Shown here one piece after another: positions 1 through 10,511 of a stretch of 64,000 nt of DNA; position 1 is the stretch's first letter, and every line of letters begins with the position of its first letter. A program made the translations under genes and the position numbers. The stretch comes from Flavobacteriaceae bacterium (GTDB lineage Bacteria > Bacteroidota > Bacteroidia > Flavobacteriales > Flavobacteriaceae), in the NCBI GenBank assembly GCA_009926065.1, contig RFPP01000008.1, positions 1-64,000 on the forward strand. The letters run 5' to 3'. The notes below the pieces were generated by a model that had not been told where the DNA came from, ran no database searches, and saw only the letters and a program-made list of their open reading frames with translations.

Positions 1-1867
1 CCTACAGTTCCGTAAGAACCTCTTAATTTTAATGAATTTACGAAAGTAACATTATCCATGAAAGCTTCTTCGTCTATATTCCATCTACCACCTACAGACC
101 AGAAATTACCCCATTGGTATTCTTCAACGAATCTTGAAGTACCGTCTCTTCTTACAGAAGCTAATATTCCGTATTTTTTGTTGTAATCATAGTCAACAGA
201 TCCGAAGTAAGAAACTAAGTCATTTCTTAATTGGCTTACAGAAGCTGAAGGAACATAGAAATCATGTGTTGCTATATCAGCAGCATATCCAGCTCCAGTG
301 TTAGGAACATAAACTCCAGGAATCAAACCATTTCTTCTTAAATTGTTTGTATTCAAACGAGAATGGTTGTACTCAAAGTTAGCAAATGCATTAACAGTAT
401 GTAATCCAAATTCTTTTGAGTATCCTAATTGAGATAAGTTTGTAAAGTAAAACTCTCTTCTTTGATTAACATCCTCAAAACCGTTGAAGTTACCACCGGC
501 TAAAGAAGATACTCCAGGAGTAGAAGAGAACAATAATGCGTTAAAACAGTTAGGTCCTTCTGATTGGAAGAATCTGTTACTGATTAACTGTCCACTTGTT
601 CTATTTCTAAGCGTAAAATCATTTGCTATTTTATAAGAAAAATCTCCAGCTAAATCCACACGAATTTCATCGGTTAAGTTCTCATACGTAGCCAATTTAT
701 CCATCAACATAATTGGTGTTGCTAATAAACCTGGCGTGTTGTTATAATAATCAAGTGCAGATTGTGAACCTTGGTACACATCAGTAGAAATATAAGGAGC
801 ACCTAAAAATGCACCCGTTACATAGTTTCTGTTGATTGCTCCAGTACCTAAGTTAGTTGCTTCGTTGTTTTTTGAATAACCGAAAGCAGTGTTAACGGAA
901 TACTTGAATTTTTCGTTAGATGATTTTCCAGTGATGTTATTTCTTAACGTGAATCTGCTTAATCCAGTAGTTCTAAGAATACCATCTTGTTGGAAGTAAC
1001 CTAATGAAGTAAATGAGCTCATATTTTTACCACTGTTTTCAATACTTAAGTTGTGAGAAACAGAAGTTGAAGGTCTGAAGAAATAGTTTACCCAGTCAGT
1101 ATCAATTGTGTAAGCATCAATTTGAGCGTTAGTTAAACTACCTCCTAAACCAGTACCTAAATTTTGCTCAATTTTCAATAATTGTTTTGCATTTGCATAC
1201 TGATATTTTGGAGTTTGTAAATAACCCGTTCCGTATTGAGAATCATACTTGAAGGTAGTTTTAGCATCACCAAATTTAGCTTGTTTTGTTTTAATGATGA
1301 TTACACCATTAGCACCTCTGTTTCCGTATTCAGAAGTTGCAGATGCATCTTTTAAAACAGTTACCGATTCGATATCATTTGGGTTAATTGTTCTAAAATT
1401 ATCACTGTTAGAAGGGAAACCATCAATTATATATAAAGGATCAGTGTTACCTGTAATTGAACCTACTCCTCTAATGATAACTGTTGATTTAGCACCAGGT
1501 TGTCCAGTGCTACCGCTGTCTTTTTGGATACATTTCGGTAACCTTGAGAAACTACCACCTCTTGTAATTTTACTCCATCCTGCATTTTTACATTAACAGT
1601 GTTTGAAGCACCTACTTTAGCTGTAGATTCAGACATACCCACAAAAGAGAAAACCAATATGTCTCCAGCTTTTGCTCTAATAGAAAACTTTCCGTCTAAA
1701 TCAGTTTGCGTTCCTGTTTTGTTGTCTTTGACCACAACGTTAACTCCTGGTATGGGAACCCCGCTTTGGTCGGTCACAACGCCGGAGACGCTCTGAACTT
1801 GCGCAAATGAAATTTGCGTGATTAGCAATACTATTATTGCTAATAGAAAATTGTAAATGGCTTTCAT
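1..1867 (-). pseudogene. SusC/RagA-type TonB-linked outer-membrane receptor, frameshifted, 3' end outside window
   Basis: The first 134 codons, read from 1867, give a signal peptide ending ISFAQ, a carboxypeptidase-like beta-sandwich (GVVTDQSGVPIPGVNVVVK ... GKFSIRAKAGD) and the TonB-box-like QEVVVSQGYRNVSKKTA. This frame then runs into a stop at 1463-1465. From about 1520 down to position 1 another minus-strand frame stays open and reads typical SusC sequence: GSTGQPGAKSTVIIRGVGS, DPLYIIDGFPS, SVTVLKDASATSEYGNRGA, and barrel sequence ending GSYGTVG at the window edge. The family normally has about 45 residues of plug between the two parts, including the LQG..AGV segment, and these are missing here. 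The gene therefore seems to carry an internal, out-of-frame deletion. The substrate is unknown and no SusD partner is visible because the gene leaves the window. An assembly error between SusC paralogues is possible. Confidence 0.85.
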
Positions 1868-2089
1868 AAATATTTTGTTAAAATTAGGTTGCTAAATTAT
1901 CAATAAAACAATCACTTTTATAATTATTTTTAACAAATTATTAATAAAAAGCTTATTGTATTAAAAAAAAGTCAATTTTTAATATATTTTTTTATTATTT
2001 TTATAAAAAATAGATATTTAATTTACAAACATAGATTTATTTATCAAGAAATATCTTGACAATAAATTGAACTTTAATAAAATTTAAGA
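1868..2089. other. AT-rich intergenic region upstream of the SusC-type gene
   Basis: This 222-base stretch separates two minus-strand genes and should contain the leader of the SusC-type gene. It is made of long A and T runs. I found no TAnnTTTG element on the minus strand and no open frame worth calling. The part near 1970-2045 is almost pure A/T. Confidence 0.5.
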
Positions 2090-3760
2090 TTAAAATAAAT
2101 CTAATTTTAGACTTAAGTGAACTATAGAATTGGAGAGTTGAATGTTTTCATTTCTGCTATTACCATTAGCATAAACCATATTAAGTAAGCCATTTTTAGT
2201 GAGTAAACCAAATCCAAATCCATAACCAAATAAATTGTCTTTTTTTGAACTTGTTGCATCGGAGTAGTATCCATAATCTATTATGGAATGAATATAAATT
2301 TCGGGTGAAACCAAATAACGATATTCTGATATTAGTGAGCTGAAAAAATTTCCTTGCAAGCTATTTTCATTAAAACCCCTAATTGAATTAATTCCACCAA
2401 AACGATACAATTCATTAATAATGTATTGATCGCTTTGCAAATAATAATTCCGTGATTTTAAATAAATGCTATTTCTATCATTTAAAAATAAAGAATGACT
2501 AATATCGATGTTGGCAAAAAATTGCTGGTAGTTGTTAGAATTCGAATAACGAGAACCGTAACCAAATTTTGAACTTAGTTTAGTTTTTTCAGGAAACAAA
2601 AATACGGACTTATCAAGGTTTACATATTCAAAATTTGCCGTTACAAAGTAATTGTTGAAGTCTTTAAGAGTTGAATTGTTGGTATTTTGAATGTCGCTTG
2701 ATTCTACAGATTGATAACCTAAATACAATCGGCTATTATATTTAAAATAATAACCAACCTCAATTGAGGTTTTTGCATTTTGAAAGATAGTATCTTGTTT
2801 GTAAATATTCAAATTAGCTTTAATCCCTAAAGGGCTCTTAAATAGGTAAGGCAACTCTAAAGATAAATTAAATGTTTTTTGATTTCCAATGTCACTTTTC
2901 CAGTATATCGACAAATTTTCGCCAGCATTCATAATATTGACAAATAATAGATCAAGATAGCCGTTGAGTTCCAAATTATTTTTCTTATTATTAGCAAAAC
3001 CTAAAAAACCATCAAATTTATTAGCCTTGGCCTTTTCTAAGTAAACATATATTTTTGTGGTATCTCTAGTAAATAGTATTTCTGGATATTTAATTTGATT
3101 TACAAATCGAAATTTCTCAAACGCATTTTGAACTTTACCCAAGTTATCCTGATTAAAAGTTTTATTTTTAAAAATTCTCAGAATTTCTTTTTTATGACTC
3201 TCAGGAAAATTATCATAACCTTTAATTACGATATTATTTAATGATCTATAATTTCCCTGATCAAGAATTAATTCAGCAAAGAGTAAATTGTTTTTACTCA
3301 GAAAATTATCAAGTTTTAATTTAGCTAGAGAATATCCTTTAATTTCAAATTCATTTAAAATTACATTCAAATAGCTTTCGGTTTCACTTATTTTTATAGC
3401 AATAGTATCTTTTTTTTGAAATGCTTTAGACAGCGTTTTTAAGGATGAATTTTTACCTATATATATATGTAAATAATCAGTTCTCTTTTTTAATTTAATT
3501 TCAAACAAAAAAGTACTGTCATTTTCCTTGTTATTACTGATTAATTCAGAGTTAATATATCCTAGCTTCAATAATTTTGTAGAAACTAATTTAAACTCGT
3601 CAAAAACAGCTTTGGAATTAGTAAATTTAGTATTATACCCAATTGAGTCTATTATTTTATTTTCTATAGTAGACTTACTGACTATTTTTAAATAGCTATT
3701 TTGAGCCAAAACGACATTTTTTAAAAAGAAAAGAAATATTAGTAGGATTGATTTTTTCAA
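2090..3760 (-). CDS. Omp85-superfamily (BamA/TamA-like) outer-membrane protein with POTRA-like N-terminus
   Basis: 556 residues beginning with a signal peptide (MKKSILLIFLFFLKNVVLAQ). The N-terminal third, about residues 25-240, is Lys-rich mixed alpha/beta sequence with a POTRA-like stretch (NIVIKGYDNFPESHKKEILR). The rest alternates hydrophobic and aromatic residues as a barrel does. It contains RFGGINSIRGFNENSLQG, resembling the conserved loop-6 RGF motif of Omp85 proteins, and ends with an aromatic beta-signal (LSLKLDLF). Family knowledge suggests insertion or secretion of outer-membrane proteins, but at 556 residues it is smaller than BamA and is more like TamA or a two-partner secretion transporter. 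Its client is unknown. It stands alone on the minus strand, divergent from rpsL. Confidence 0.72.
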   Translation of the reverse strand: MKKSILLIFLFFLKNVVLAQNSYLKIVSKSTIENKIIDSIGYNTKFTNSKAVFDEFKLVSTKLLKLGYINSELISNNKENDSTFLFEIKLKKRTDYLHIYIGKNSSLKTLSKAFQKKDTIAIKISETESYLNVILNEFEIKGYSLAKLKLDNFLSKNNLLFAELILDQGNYRSLNNIVIKGYDNFPESHKKEILRIFKNKTFNQDNLGKVQNAFEKFRFVNQIKYPEILFTRDTTKIYVYLEKAKANKFDGFLGFANNKKNNLELNGYLDLLFVNIMNAGENLSIYWKSDIGNQKTFNLSLELPYLFKSPLGIKANLNIYKQDTIFQNAKTSIEVGYYFKYNSRLYLGYQSVESSDIQNTNNSTLKDFNNYFVTANFEYVNLDKSVFLFPEKTKLSSKFGYGSRYSNSNNYQQFFANIDISHSLFLNDRNSIYLKSRNYYLQSDQYIINELYRFGGINSIRGFNENSLQGNFFSSLISEYRYLVSPEIYIHSIIDYGYYSDATSSKKDNLFGYGFGFGLLTKNGLLNMVYANGNSRNENIQLSNSIVHLSLKLDLF

Positions 3761-3858
3761 TTTGTTAGACCATTAGTGTATTTATTAACGTAAAAATACT
3801 AAAATAGTATAATAAATCGAGGTGTTTTGAAAATGCTATTAAAATTAATGAATTAGGA

Positions 3859-3889
3859 TTTGGATAAAAAAAAATAATTTGTATATTTG
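3859..3889 (+). promoter_or_regulatory. Promoter of the rpsL-fusA-S10-spc-alpha superoperon
   Basis: A TTTG ending at 3862 is followed after 19 bases by TATATTTG at 3882-3889. This matches the Bacteroidota -33/-7 pattern. It lies about 50 bases before the rpsL start and is the only clear promoter before the ribosomal cluster. Confidence 0.8.
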
Positions 3890-3941
3890 CAACCCCGTAA
3901 AAAGCGGGAAATTTAATTAAAAGTAATTTTTAGTATTAATT

Positions 3942-4325
3942 ATGCCAACAATTCAACAATTAGTAAGAACTGGAAGAACTCAGATAACTAAGAAGAGTAA
4001 ATCGGTTGCTTTAGATTCTTGTCCTCAAAGAAGAGGGGTTTGTACGCGTGTTTACACTACTACACCAAAAAAACCAAACTCTGCAATGCGTAAAGTAGCG
4101 CGTGTACGTTTGACAAATGGTAATGAGGTAAATGCCTATATCCCAGGTGAAGGACATAATCTTCAGGAGCATTCGATAGTATTAGTTAGGGGCGGAAGGG
4201 TTAAAGATTTGCCAGGAGTTAGATACCACATTGTGAGAGGTGCACTTGACACATCAGGTGTAGCAGGAAGAACACAAAGAAGATCTAAGTATGGTGCAAA
4301 ACGCCCAAAAGAAGCAAAAAAGTAA
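3942..4325 (+). CDS. rpsL: 30S ribosomal protein S12
   Basis: 127 residues, full length. S12 sits at the decoding centre and contributes to tRNA selection accuracy. The decoding loop [12 protein letters not shown] (residues 40-51) and [13 protein letters not shown] (84-96) are intact. The lysines at 44 and 88, where substitutions commonly give streptomycin resistance, are wild type. It is the first gene of the superoperon, 52 bases after the -7 element. The 61-base gap to rpsG contains A-rich sequence with a weak imperfect hairpin. Confidence 0.99.
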
Positions 4326-4386
4326 TTTAAAAGCCTTTAGCTTTTAGTATTATCCTAAAAAGCCAAAAGCCAAAAAAAACAAAGAA

Positions 4387-4863
4387 ATGAGAAAAAGAGC
4401 GGCAAAAAAAAGACCACTTTTACCAGATCCAAGGTTTAATGACCAACTGGTAACCCGTTTTGTAAACAACTTAATGTGGGACGGGAAAAAATCAACAGCT
4501 TTCAAAGTGTTTTATGATGCGATTGATATCATAGAATCAAAAAAGCAAGATTCAGACAAAGCAGCATTAGAAATCTGGAAAGATGCTTTAACTAACGTTA
4601 TGCCTCACGTAGAAGTACGTAGTCGTAGAGTAGGTGGAGCTACATTTCAAATTCCTATGCAAATCAGACCAGACAGAAAAATTTCAATGGCAATGAAGTG
4701 GTTAATACTTTATTCCAGAAGAAGAAATGAGAAATCAATGGCTCAAAGACTAGCGTCAGAATGTTTAGCTGCGGCTAAAGAAGAAGGTGCTGCTGTAAAA
4801 AAGAGAATGGATACTCACAAAATGGCTGAAGCAAACAAAGCATTCTCACATTTTAGATTTTAA
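4387..4863 (+). CDS. rpsG: 30S ribosomal protein S7
   Basis: 158 residues. S7 nucleates assembly of the 30S head and contacts E-site tRNA. Recognisable family segments are [17 protein letters not shown] at the N-terminus, [20 protein letters not shown] in the middle and a basic C-terminal helix ending KAFSHFRF. It lies between rpsL and fusA in the usual str order, with 11 bases to fusA. Confidence 0.99.
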   Translation: MRKRAAKKRPLLPDPRFNDQLVTRFVNNLMWDGKKSTAFKVFYDAIDIIESKKQDSDKAALEIWKDALTNVMPHVEVRSRRVGGATFQIPMQIRPDRKISMAMKWLILYSRRRNEKSMAQRLASECLAAAKEEGAAVKKRMDTHKMAEANKAFSHFRF

Positions 4864-4874
4864 TAAATAAAGAA

Positions 4875-7031
4875 ATGGCTAGAGATTTAAAATACACAAG
4901 AAACATAGGAATTGCTGCTCACATCGATGCTGGTAAAACAACAACAACAGAGCGTATATTATTCTACACAGGAAAATCCCACAAAATTGGTGAAGTACAC
5001 GATGGTGCTGCAACAATGGACTGGATGGCACAAGAGCAAGAAAGAGGTATTACAATTACCTCTGCAGCTACCACTTGCGAATGGAACTTTCCAACCGAAC
5101 AAGGTAAATTATTACCTGAAAGTTTACCATACCACTTTAATATTATCGATACCCCAGGTCACGTGGATTTTACTGTTGAAGTAAATCGTTCATTACGCGT
5201 TCTTGACGGGTTGGTTTTCTTGTTTAGTGCGGTTGATGGTGTTGAACCTCAATCTGAAACTAATTGGAGACTTGCAGATCAATATAGAGTTCCGCGTATG
5301 GGATTCGTAAACAAAATGGACAGACAAGGATCCAACTTTTTGAATGTTTGTCAACAAGTAAGAGACATGTTAAAATCAAATGCTGTTGCAATCACTTTGC
5401 CAATTGGTGAAGAAAATGATTTCAAAGGTGTAGTTGATTTAGTTAAAAATCAAGCTATTGTATGGCATGACGAAACTCAAGGGGCAACTTTTGATATTGT
5501 GCCAATTCCAGATGATATGCTTGATGAAGTTAAAGAATACAGATCTATCTTAATAGAAGCTGTTGCTGATTATGATGAAAACCTATTAGAAAAATTCATG
5601 GAAGATGAAGATTCTATCACAGAGGAAGAAATCAATATAGCATTAAGGGCAGCTACAATGGATATGGCTATCATCCCTATGATTGCTGGGTCTTCATTTA
5701 AAAACAAAGGAGTTCAATTTATGTTGGATGCAGTTTGTAAATACTTACCATCTCCATTAGATAAAAAAGGAATCGAAGGAATTCATCCTAATGATGCTGA
5801 ATTATTAGAAGAAGACCAAACTAAAATTTTACGTAAGCCCGATGTTAAAGAGCCATTCGCCGCATTAGCATTTAAAATTGCTACTGACCCATTTGTGGGT
5901 CGCTTAGCTTTCTTCCGTGCTTACTCTGGAAGATTAGATGCGGGTTCTTATGTATTGAACACTCGATCTGGAAACAAAGAAAGAATTTCTCGAATTTACC
6001 AAATGCATGCAAACAAACAAAATCCAATCGAATATATAGAAGCTGGAGATATTGGAGCTGCAGTTGGATTTAAAGATATTAAAACAGGAGATACATTGTG
6101 TGACGAAAAACACCCAATTATCCTTGAATCTATGAAATTCCCTGCCCCAGTAATTGGTATCGCTATTGAGCCAAAAACTAAAGCAGACGTAGATAAAATG
6201 GGTATGGCTTTAGCAAAATTAGCTGAAGAAGATCCAACATTTACAGTAAGAACTGATGAGGCTTCAGGGCAAACAATTATCTCAGGTATGGGTGAGCTTC
6301 ACCTAGATATCCTTGTAGATAGAATGAAACGTGAATTCAAAGTTGAAGTAAACCAAGGTGAGCCTCAAGTAGAATATAAAGAAGCATTTACAAAAACAGC
6401 ACAACACAGAGAAGTTTACAAGAAACAATCTGGAGGACGTGGTAAATTTGGAGATATTGTATTTAGAGTGGAACCAGCTGACGAAGTTGACGGTAAAGTT
6501 CCAGTTGGATTACAATTTGTGAATGAAGTAAAAGGTGGTAATGTTCCTAAGGAATATATTCCATCTGTAGAAAAAGGTTTCCGTGAAGCTATGAAAACTG
6601 GTCCTTTAGCAGGTTACCAAGTGGATAGTTTGAAAGTTACTTTATTGGACGGATCTTTCCACCCTGTGGATTCTGATGCACTTTCTTTTGAATTGGCAGC
6701 TAGAATGGGATACAGAGAAGTAGCAAAAGCTGCTGGTGCAATTATTCTTGAACCAATTATGAAAATGGAAGTTATCACACCTGAAGAAAACATGGGAGAT
6801 ATCGTAGGAGATATCAACCGTCGTAGAGGTCAAGTGAATGACATGGGAGATAGAGCTGGTGCAAAAACAATCAAAGCAGACGTACCATTATCAGAAATGT
6901 TCGGATATGTAACTACATTAAGAACTTTATCATCTGGTAGAGCAACATCCACAATGGAATTTTCACATTACGCTGAAACACCTTCAAATATTTCAGAAGA
7001 AGTTATCAAAAAAGCAAAAGGAAACGCTTAA
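4875..7031 (+). CDS. fusA: Translation elongation factor G
   Basis: 718-residue GTPase that drives ribosomal translocation. The G1 loop AHIDAGKTT spans residues 15-23, the switch II motif DTPGH is at 92-96 and NKMD is at 146-149. Domains II-V follow, including the domain IV segment [15 protein letters not shown] and the domain [12 protein letters not shown] region. Length and domain order are normal. Only 11 bases separate it from rpsJ. In many bacteria tuf follows fusA, but here rpsJ follows directly, as is common in Bacteroidota. Confidence 0.99.
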   Translation: MARDLKYTRNIGIAAHIDAGKTTTTERILFYTGKSHKIGEVHDGAATMDWMAQEQERGITITSAATTCEWNFPTEQGKLLPESLPYHFNIIDTPGHVDFTVEVNRSLRVLDGLVFLFSAVDGVEPQSETNWRLADQYRVPRMGFVNKMDRQGSNFLNVCQQVRDMLKSNAVAITLPIGEENDFKGVVDLVKNQAIVWHDETQGATFDIVPIPDDMLDEVKEYRSILIEAVADYDENLLEKFMEDEDSITEEEINIALRAATMDMAIIPMIAGSSFKNKGVQFMLDAVCKYLPSPLDKKGIEGIHPNDAELLEEDQTKILRKPDVKEPFAALAFKIATDPFVGRLAFFRAYSGRLDAGSYVLNTRSGNKERISRIYQMHANKQNPIEYIEAGDIGAAVGFKDIKTGDTLCDEKHPIILESMKFPAPVIGIAIEPKTKADVDKMGMALAKLAEEDPTFTVRTDEASGQTIISGMGELHLDILVDRMKREFKVEVNQGEPQVEYKEAFTKTAQHREVYKKQSGGRGKFGDIVFRVEPADEVDGKVPVGLQFVNEVKGGNVPKEYIPSVEKGFREAMKTGPLAGYQVDSLKVTLLDGSFHPVDSDALSFELAARMGYREVAKAAGAIILEPIMKMEVITPEENMGDIVGDINRRRGQVNDMGDRAGAKTIKADVPLSEMFGYVTTLRTLSSGRATSTMEFSHYAETPSNISEEVIKKAKGNA

Positions 7032-7042
7032 TCTTTAAGAAA

Positions 7043-7348
7043 ATGAGTCAAAAAATCAGAATAAAATTAAAATCTTACGATCATATGTTGGTGGACAAGT
7101 CTGCTGAAAAGATTGTAAAAACTGTAAAGAGTACGGGTGCTGTAGTAACTGGACCAATTCCATTGCCAACACACAAAAAACTTTTCACTGTTTTGCGTTC
7201 TCCACACGTAAACAAAAAAGCGAGAGAACAATTTGAAGTAATGTCATATAAGAGATTAATTGACATTTATTCTTCTTCATCAAAAACTATTGACGCTCTA
7301 ATGAAATTAGAGTTGCCAAGTGGAGTTGAAGTAGAAATAAAAGTATAA
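7043..7348 (+). CDS. rpsJ: 30S ribosomal protein S10
   Basis: 101 residues with the family start [20 protein letters not shown] and the conserved TGPIPLPT loop at about residues 39-46. S10 is part of the 30S head and in other bacteria also serves as NusE in transcription antitermination. It opens the S10 cluster. The 73-base gap before rplC is one of the larger gaps in the superoperon and contains a perfect hairpin. Confidence 0.99.
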   Translation: MSQKIRIKLKSYDHMLVDKSAEKIVKTVKSTGAVVTGPIPLPTHKKLFTVLRSPHVNKKAREQFEVMSYKRLIDIYSSSSKTIDALMKLELPSGVEVEIKV

Positions 7349-7362
7349 GTATATTGTATCTA

Positions 7363-7389
7363 ATTATGCGGTATTTATTGCCGCATAAT
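7363..7389 (+). promoter_or_regulatory. Hairpin between rpsJ and rplC (possible attenuator or regulatory leader)
   Basis: A perfect 9-bp inverted repeat, ATTATGCGG at 7363-7371 and CCGCATAAT at 7381-7389, encloses a 9-base loop. A short T run follows several bases later, so this could be a weak internal terminator, an RNA processing site or a binding site for L4 or another ribosomal protein. Only the structure is seen; the role is inferred. Confidence 0.45.
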
Positions 7390-7421
7390 GTGCAATTTTT
7401 AATAATTAATAAATAATAATT

Positions 7422-8039
7422 ATGTCTGGGTTAATTGGTAGAAAAATCGGCATGACCAGCATTTTCGACGAAAACGGGAAGAACATTCCTTGTACAGTAA
7501 TCGAAGCTGGACCATGTGTAGTTACCCAAGTCAGAACCAAAGGTGTTGACGGGTATGAAGCGTTGCAACTTGGTTTCGATGACAAAAACGAGAAACATTC
7601 CTCAAAAGCGGCTTTAGGTCACTTTAAAAAAGCCGGAACTGTAGCTAAGAAAAAAGTCGTTGAATTCCAAAATTTCGCAACAGAACAAAAATTAGGGGAT
7701 CTTATAGATGTTTCAATTTTTGAAGAAGGAGAATTTGTAGATGTACAAGGTGTATCTAAAGGTAAAGGTTTTCAAGGGGTTGTTAAGCGCCACGGATTTG
7801 GTGGTGTTGGACAAGCAACTCACGGTCAACACAACCGTTTAAGAGCGCCAGGGTCAGTTGGAGCTTCGTCTTATCCATCCAGAGTATTCAAAGGAATGCG
7901 TATGGCAGGAAGAATGGGAGGAGAAAATGTAAAAGTTCAAAACCTTAGAGTTTTAAAAGTAGTTACTGAAAAGAACCTACTTGTTATTAAAGGATGTGTT
8001 CCTGGATGTAACAACTCTTATGTAATCATTCAGAAGTAA
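7422..8039 (+). CDS. rplC: 50S ribosomal protein L3
   Basis: 205 residues. L3 initiates 50S assembly and extends a loop towards the peptidyl transferase centre. The start [20 protein letters not shown] and the loop [19 protein letters not shown] are characteristic. Its stop codon TAA shares one base with the rplD start codon, suggesting translational coupling. Confidence 0.99.
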   Translation: MSGLIGRKIGMTSIFDENGKNIPCTVIEAGPCVVTQVRTKGVDGYEALQLGFDDKNEKHSSKAALGHFKKAGTVAKKKVVEFQNFATEQKLGDLIDVSIFEEGEFVDVQGVSKGKGFQGVVKRHGFGGVGQATHGQHNRLRAPGSVGASSYPSRVFKGMRMAGRMGGENVKVQNLRVLKVVTEKNLLVIKGCVPGCNNSYVIIQK

Positions 8040-8668
8040 TGGAAGTAAAAGTATTAGATTTCAACGGAAAAGATACTGGAAGAAAAGTTCAACTTTCTGA
8101 TTCAGTATATGGTATTGAACCAAATAATCACGCAGTATATTTGGATGTTAAGCAATATTTAGCAAACCAAAGACAAGGAACTCACAAAGCAAAAGAAAGA
8201 GCTGAAGTAGCTGGAAGTACCCGTAAGATTAAAAAACAAAAAGGTACTGGAACAGCTCGTGCTGGTAGTGCAAAGAATCCATTATTCAAAGGTGGAGGGA
8301 CTGTTTTTGGTCCAAGACCTAGAAGTTATTCTTTTAAATTAAACAAAAATTTAAAGCGTTTAGCAAGAAAATCAGCATTCTCAATCAAAGCTAAAGAATC
8401 AAACATTATTGTTGTAGAAGACTTTACTTTTGAAACTCCAAACACTAAAAACTTCATCAATGTTTTAAAGGCATTGGGTTTAGAGAACAAAAAATCTTTG
8501 TTTGTGTTGGGTGAATCAAATAAAAATGTATATTTGTCGTCACGTAATTTAAAGGGGTCTAGCGTGTTAAGTAACTCAGAATTAAGTACTTACGCTATAT
8601 TAAATGCTAATAATTTAGTACTATTAGAAGGCTCTCTAGAAGGAATTGAAGACAATTTAATTAAATAA
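8039..8668 (+). CDS. rplD: 50S ribosomal protein L4
   Basis: 209 residues. The protein lines the exit tunnel; the long basic loop GTGTARAGSAKNPLFKGGG is present at about residues 76-94. In enterobacteria L4 represses the S10 operon; whether it does so here is unknown, but a hairpin lies upstream at 7363-7389. The ATG overlaps the rplC stop by one base. The first residues [17 protein letters not shown] fit flavobacterial L4. Confidence 0.98.
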   Translation: MEVKVLDFNGKDTGRKVQLSDSVYGIEPNNHAVYLDVKQYLANQRQGTHKAKERAEVAGSTRKIKKQKGTGTARAGSAKNPLFKGGGTVFGPRPRSYSFKLNKNLKRLARKSAFSIKAKESNIIVVEDFTFETPNTKNFINVLKALGLENKKSLFVLGESNKNVYLSSRNLKGSSVLSNSELSTYAILNANNLVLLEGSLEGIEDNLIK

Positions 8669-8675
8669 CTAGGAT

Positions 8676-8966
8676 ATGAGCATCATAATAAAACCTATAG
8701 TTACTGAAAAAATGACCAAACAAAGTGAGGTTTTGAACCAATTTGGTTTTTTTGTTGACAAAAAGGCAAACAAAGTACAAATTAAGAAAGCTGTAGAAGC
8801 TGCTTATGGAGTATCGGTTGTTAGCGTAAATACAATCAACGTAAGACCAAATAGAACTACAAAATACACTAAAAGTGGTTTAATAAGTGGAAAGACTAAT
8901 GCAGAAAAAAAAGCAATAGTTCAAGTACAAGAAGGAGAAACAATTGATTTTTACAACAATATCTAG
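8676..8966 (+). CDS. rplW: 50S ribosomal protein L23
   Basis: 96 residues with the family start MSIIIKPIVTEKMT and the segment YTKSGLISGKTNAEKKA. L23 lies at the tunnel exit and is the docking site for trigger factor and signal recognition particle. Seven bases separate it from rplD and nine from rplB. Confidence 0.98.
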   Translation: MSIIIKPIVTEKMTKQSEVLNQFGFFVDKKANKVQIKKAVEAAYGVSVVSVNTINVRPNRTTKYTKSGLISGKTNAEKKAIVQVQEGETIDFYNNI

Positions 8967-8975
8967 AATAGAAAA

Positions 8976-9800
8976 ATGTCAGTAAGAAAACTTAAACCTA
9001 TTACCCCAGGTCAGCGATTTAGAGTTGTGAATGGTTATGACGCCATTACAACTGATAAGCCGGAACGCTCTTTGATAGCACCGATAAAAAACTCTGGAGG
9101 TAGAAATAGTCAAGGAAAGATGACCATGCGTTACACGGGTGGTGGTCACAAGCAGAGATATCGTATTATTGATTTCAAAAGAACTAAAGAAGGAATTCCT
9201 GCTTCAGTAAAATCAATTGAATACGATCCAAATCGTACTGCATTTATCGCGTTATTAGCATATGCTGATGGTGAAAAAACTTATGTAATTGCACAAAATG
9301 GTTTGCAAGTAGGTCAGAAATTAGTTTCTGGACCAGACGCACAGCCAGAAATTGGAAATACATTGCCTCTTAGCAAAATTCCTCTAGGAACTGTTATATC
9401 ATGTATCGAATTAAGACCTGGTCAAGGTGCTGTCATAGCTCGTTCTGCGGGTACATTCGCTCAATTAATGGCAAGAGATGGAAAATATGCAACAATCAAA
9501 ATGCCATCAGGTGAAACAAGATTAATCTTGTTAACTTGCTCAGCTACTATTGGAGCAGTATCTAATTCTGATCATCAATTAGTTGTATCTGGTAAAGCCG
9601 GAAGAACTAGATGGTTAGGAAGAAGACCAAGAACAAGACCTGTAGCAATGAACCCAGTAGACCATCCAATGGGTGGTGGTGAAGGACGTTCTTCAGGTGG
9701 ACATCCACGATCTAGAAACGGTATACCTGCTAAAGGTTATAGAACACGTTCTAAGAAAAATCCGAGTAACAAGTACATTGTAGAACGTAGAAAGAAATAA
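8976..9800 (+). CDS. rplB: 50S ribosomal protein L2
   Basis: 274 residues. L2 supports subunit association and the peptidyl transferase centre. The C-terminal signature [19 protein letters not shown] contains the histidine corresponding to E. coli His229. The N-terminal [18 protein letters not shown] and the central [20 protein letters not shown] are typical. Length is normal. Confidence 0.99.
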   Translation: MSVRKLKPITPGQRFRVVNGYDAITTDKPERSLIAPIKNSGGRNSQGKMTMRYTGGGHKQRYRIIDFKRTKEGIPASVKSIEYDPNRTAFIALLAYADGEKTYVIAQNGLQVGQKLVSGPDAQPEIGNTLPLSKIPLGTVISCIELRPGQGAVIARSAGTFAQLMARDGKYATIKMPSGETRLILLTCSATIGAVSNSDHQLVVSGKAGRTRWLGRRPRTRPVAMNPVDHPMGGGEGRSSGGHPRSRNGIPAKGYRTRSKKNPSNKYIVERRKK

Positions 9801-9807
9801 TTAAGAT

Positions 9808-10086
9808 ATGGCACGTTCATTAAAAAAAGGACCTTTCGTTCATTATAAGTTAGACAAGAAAGTTCAAGAAAACATTGAAAATGGTAATAAAGGAGTGGTT
9901 AAGACTTGGTCTAGAGCTTCTATGATAACACCAGACTTTGTTGGACAAACAATCGCAGTTCATAACGGTCGTCAGTTTGTACCAGTTTACGTTACAGAAA
10001 ACATGGTAGGTCACAAATTAGGAGAATTTTCACCAACTCGATCTTTTAGAGGTCATGCTGGAGCAAAAAATAAAGGTAAAAAATAA
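9808..10086 (+). CDS. rpsS: 30S ribosomal protein S19
   Basis: 92 residues. S19 is a 30S head protein that pairs with S13. The signature [18 protein letters not shown] lies near the C-terminus and the start [19 protein letters not shown] is typical. It is 7 bases after rplB and 6 before rplV. Confidence 0.99.
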   Translation: MARSLKKGPFVHYKLDKKVQENIENGNKGVVKTWSRASMITPDFVGQTIAVHNGRQFVPVYVTENMVGHKLGEFSPTRSFRGHAGAKNKGKK

Positions 10087-10092
10087 TAAGCA

Positions 10093-10506
10093 ATGGGAGT
10101 TCGTAAAAGAGAATCAGCAGACGCAAGAAAAGAGGCAAATAAGTCACTGGCATTTGCAAAGTTAAATAACTGCCCTACCTCACCTAGAAAAATGCGCTTA
10201 GTAGCAGATCTAGTAAGGGGTCAGAAAGTAGAAAGAGCACTAAATATTTTAAGATTTAGTTCTAAAGAAGCTTCAAGAAAACTAGAAAAATTGGTATTAT
10301 CTGCCATCAATAATTGGGAGCAGAAAAATGCCGATGCTAATGTTTCTGAAGCAGGCTTATTTATTAAAACTATTACCGTTGATGGTGGAATGATGTTGAA
10401 AAGACTTCGTCCAGCTCCACAAGGTAGAGCACACAGAATAAGAAAACGTTCCAATCACGTTACTATCGTGTTGGGAGCTATTAATAATAACACACAAGCA
10501 AATTAA
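10093..10506 (+). CDS. rplV: 50S ribosomal protein L22
   Basis: 137 residues, longer than the about 110 of E. coli because of N-terminal (about 20 residues, charged) and C-terminal additions. The extended tunnel hairpin [20 protein letters not shown], whose changes give macrolide resistance in other bacteria, is intact. The core segment [19 protein letters not shown] starts near residue 26. Confidence 0.98.
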   Translation: MGVRKRESADARKEANKSLAFAKLNNCPTSPRKMRLVADLVRGQKVERALNILRFSSKEASRKLEKLVLSAINNWEQKNADANVSEAGLFIKTITVDGGMMLKRLRPAPQGRAHRIRKRSNHVTIVLGAINNNTQAN

Positions 10507-10511
10507 TAAAG

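Noticed and set aside
1249..1796. Two plus-strand open frames inside the SusC-type gene
   Set aside because: They are antisense to a coding region with clear SusC sequence and have no leader or promoter.
1970..2045. Very AT-rich stretch upstream of the SusC-type gene as a possible origin or AT-rich island
   Set aside because: No iterons, DnaA-box-like sequence or further structure could be seen; it is typical AT-rich intergenic DNA here.
4326..4386. Possible hairpin between rpsL and rpsG
   Set aside because: The pairing (AGCTTTTAG with CTAAAAAGC) needs a bulge and lacks a T run; too weak to call.
4912..5184. A 90-codon frame inside fusA and similar frames inside rpsS-rplV, secY, gltA, recQ and typA
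   Set aside because: All lie in other frames of strongly conserved genes and have no own start signals.
7032..7042. Absence of tuf between fusA and rpsJ as a possible deletion
   Set aside because: Bacteroidota often lack tuf at this position, and the 11-base junction looks normal.
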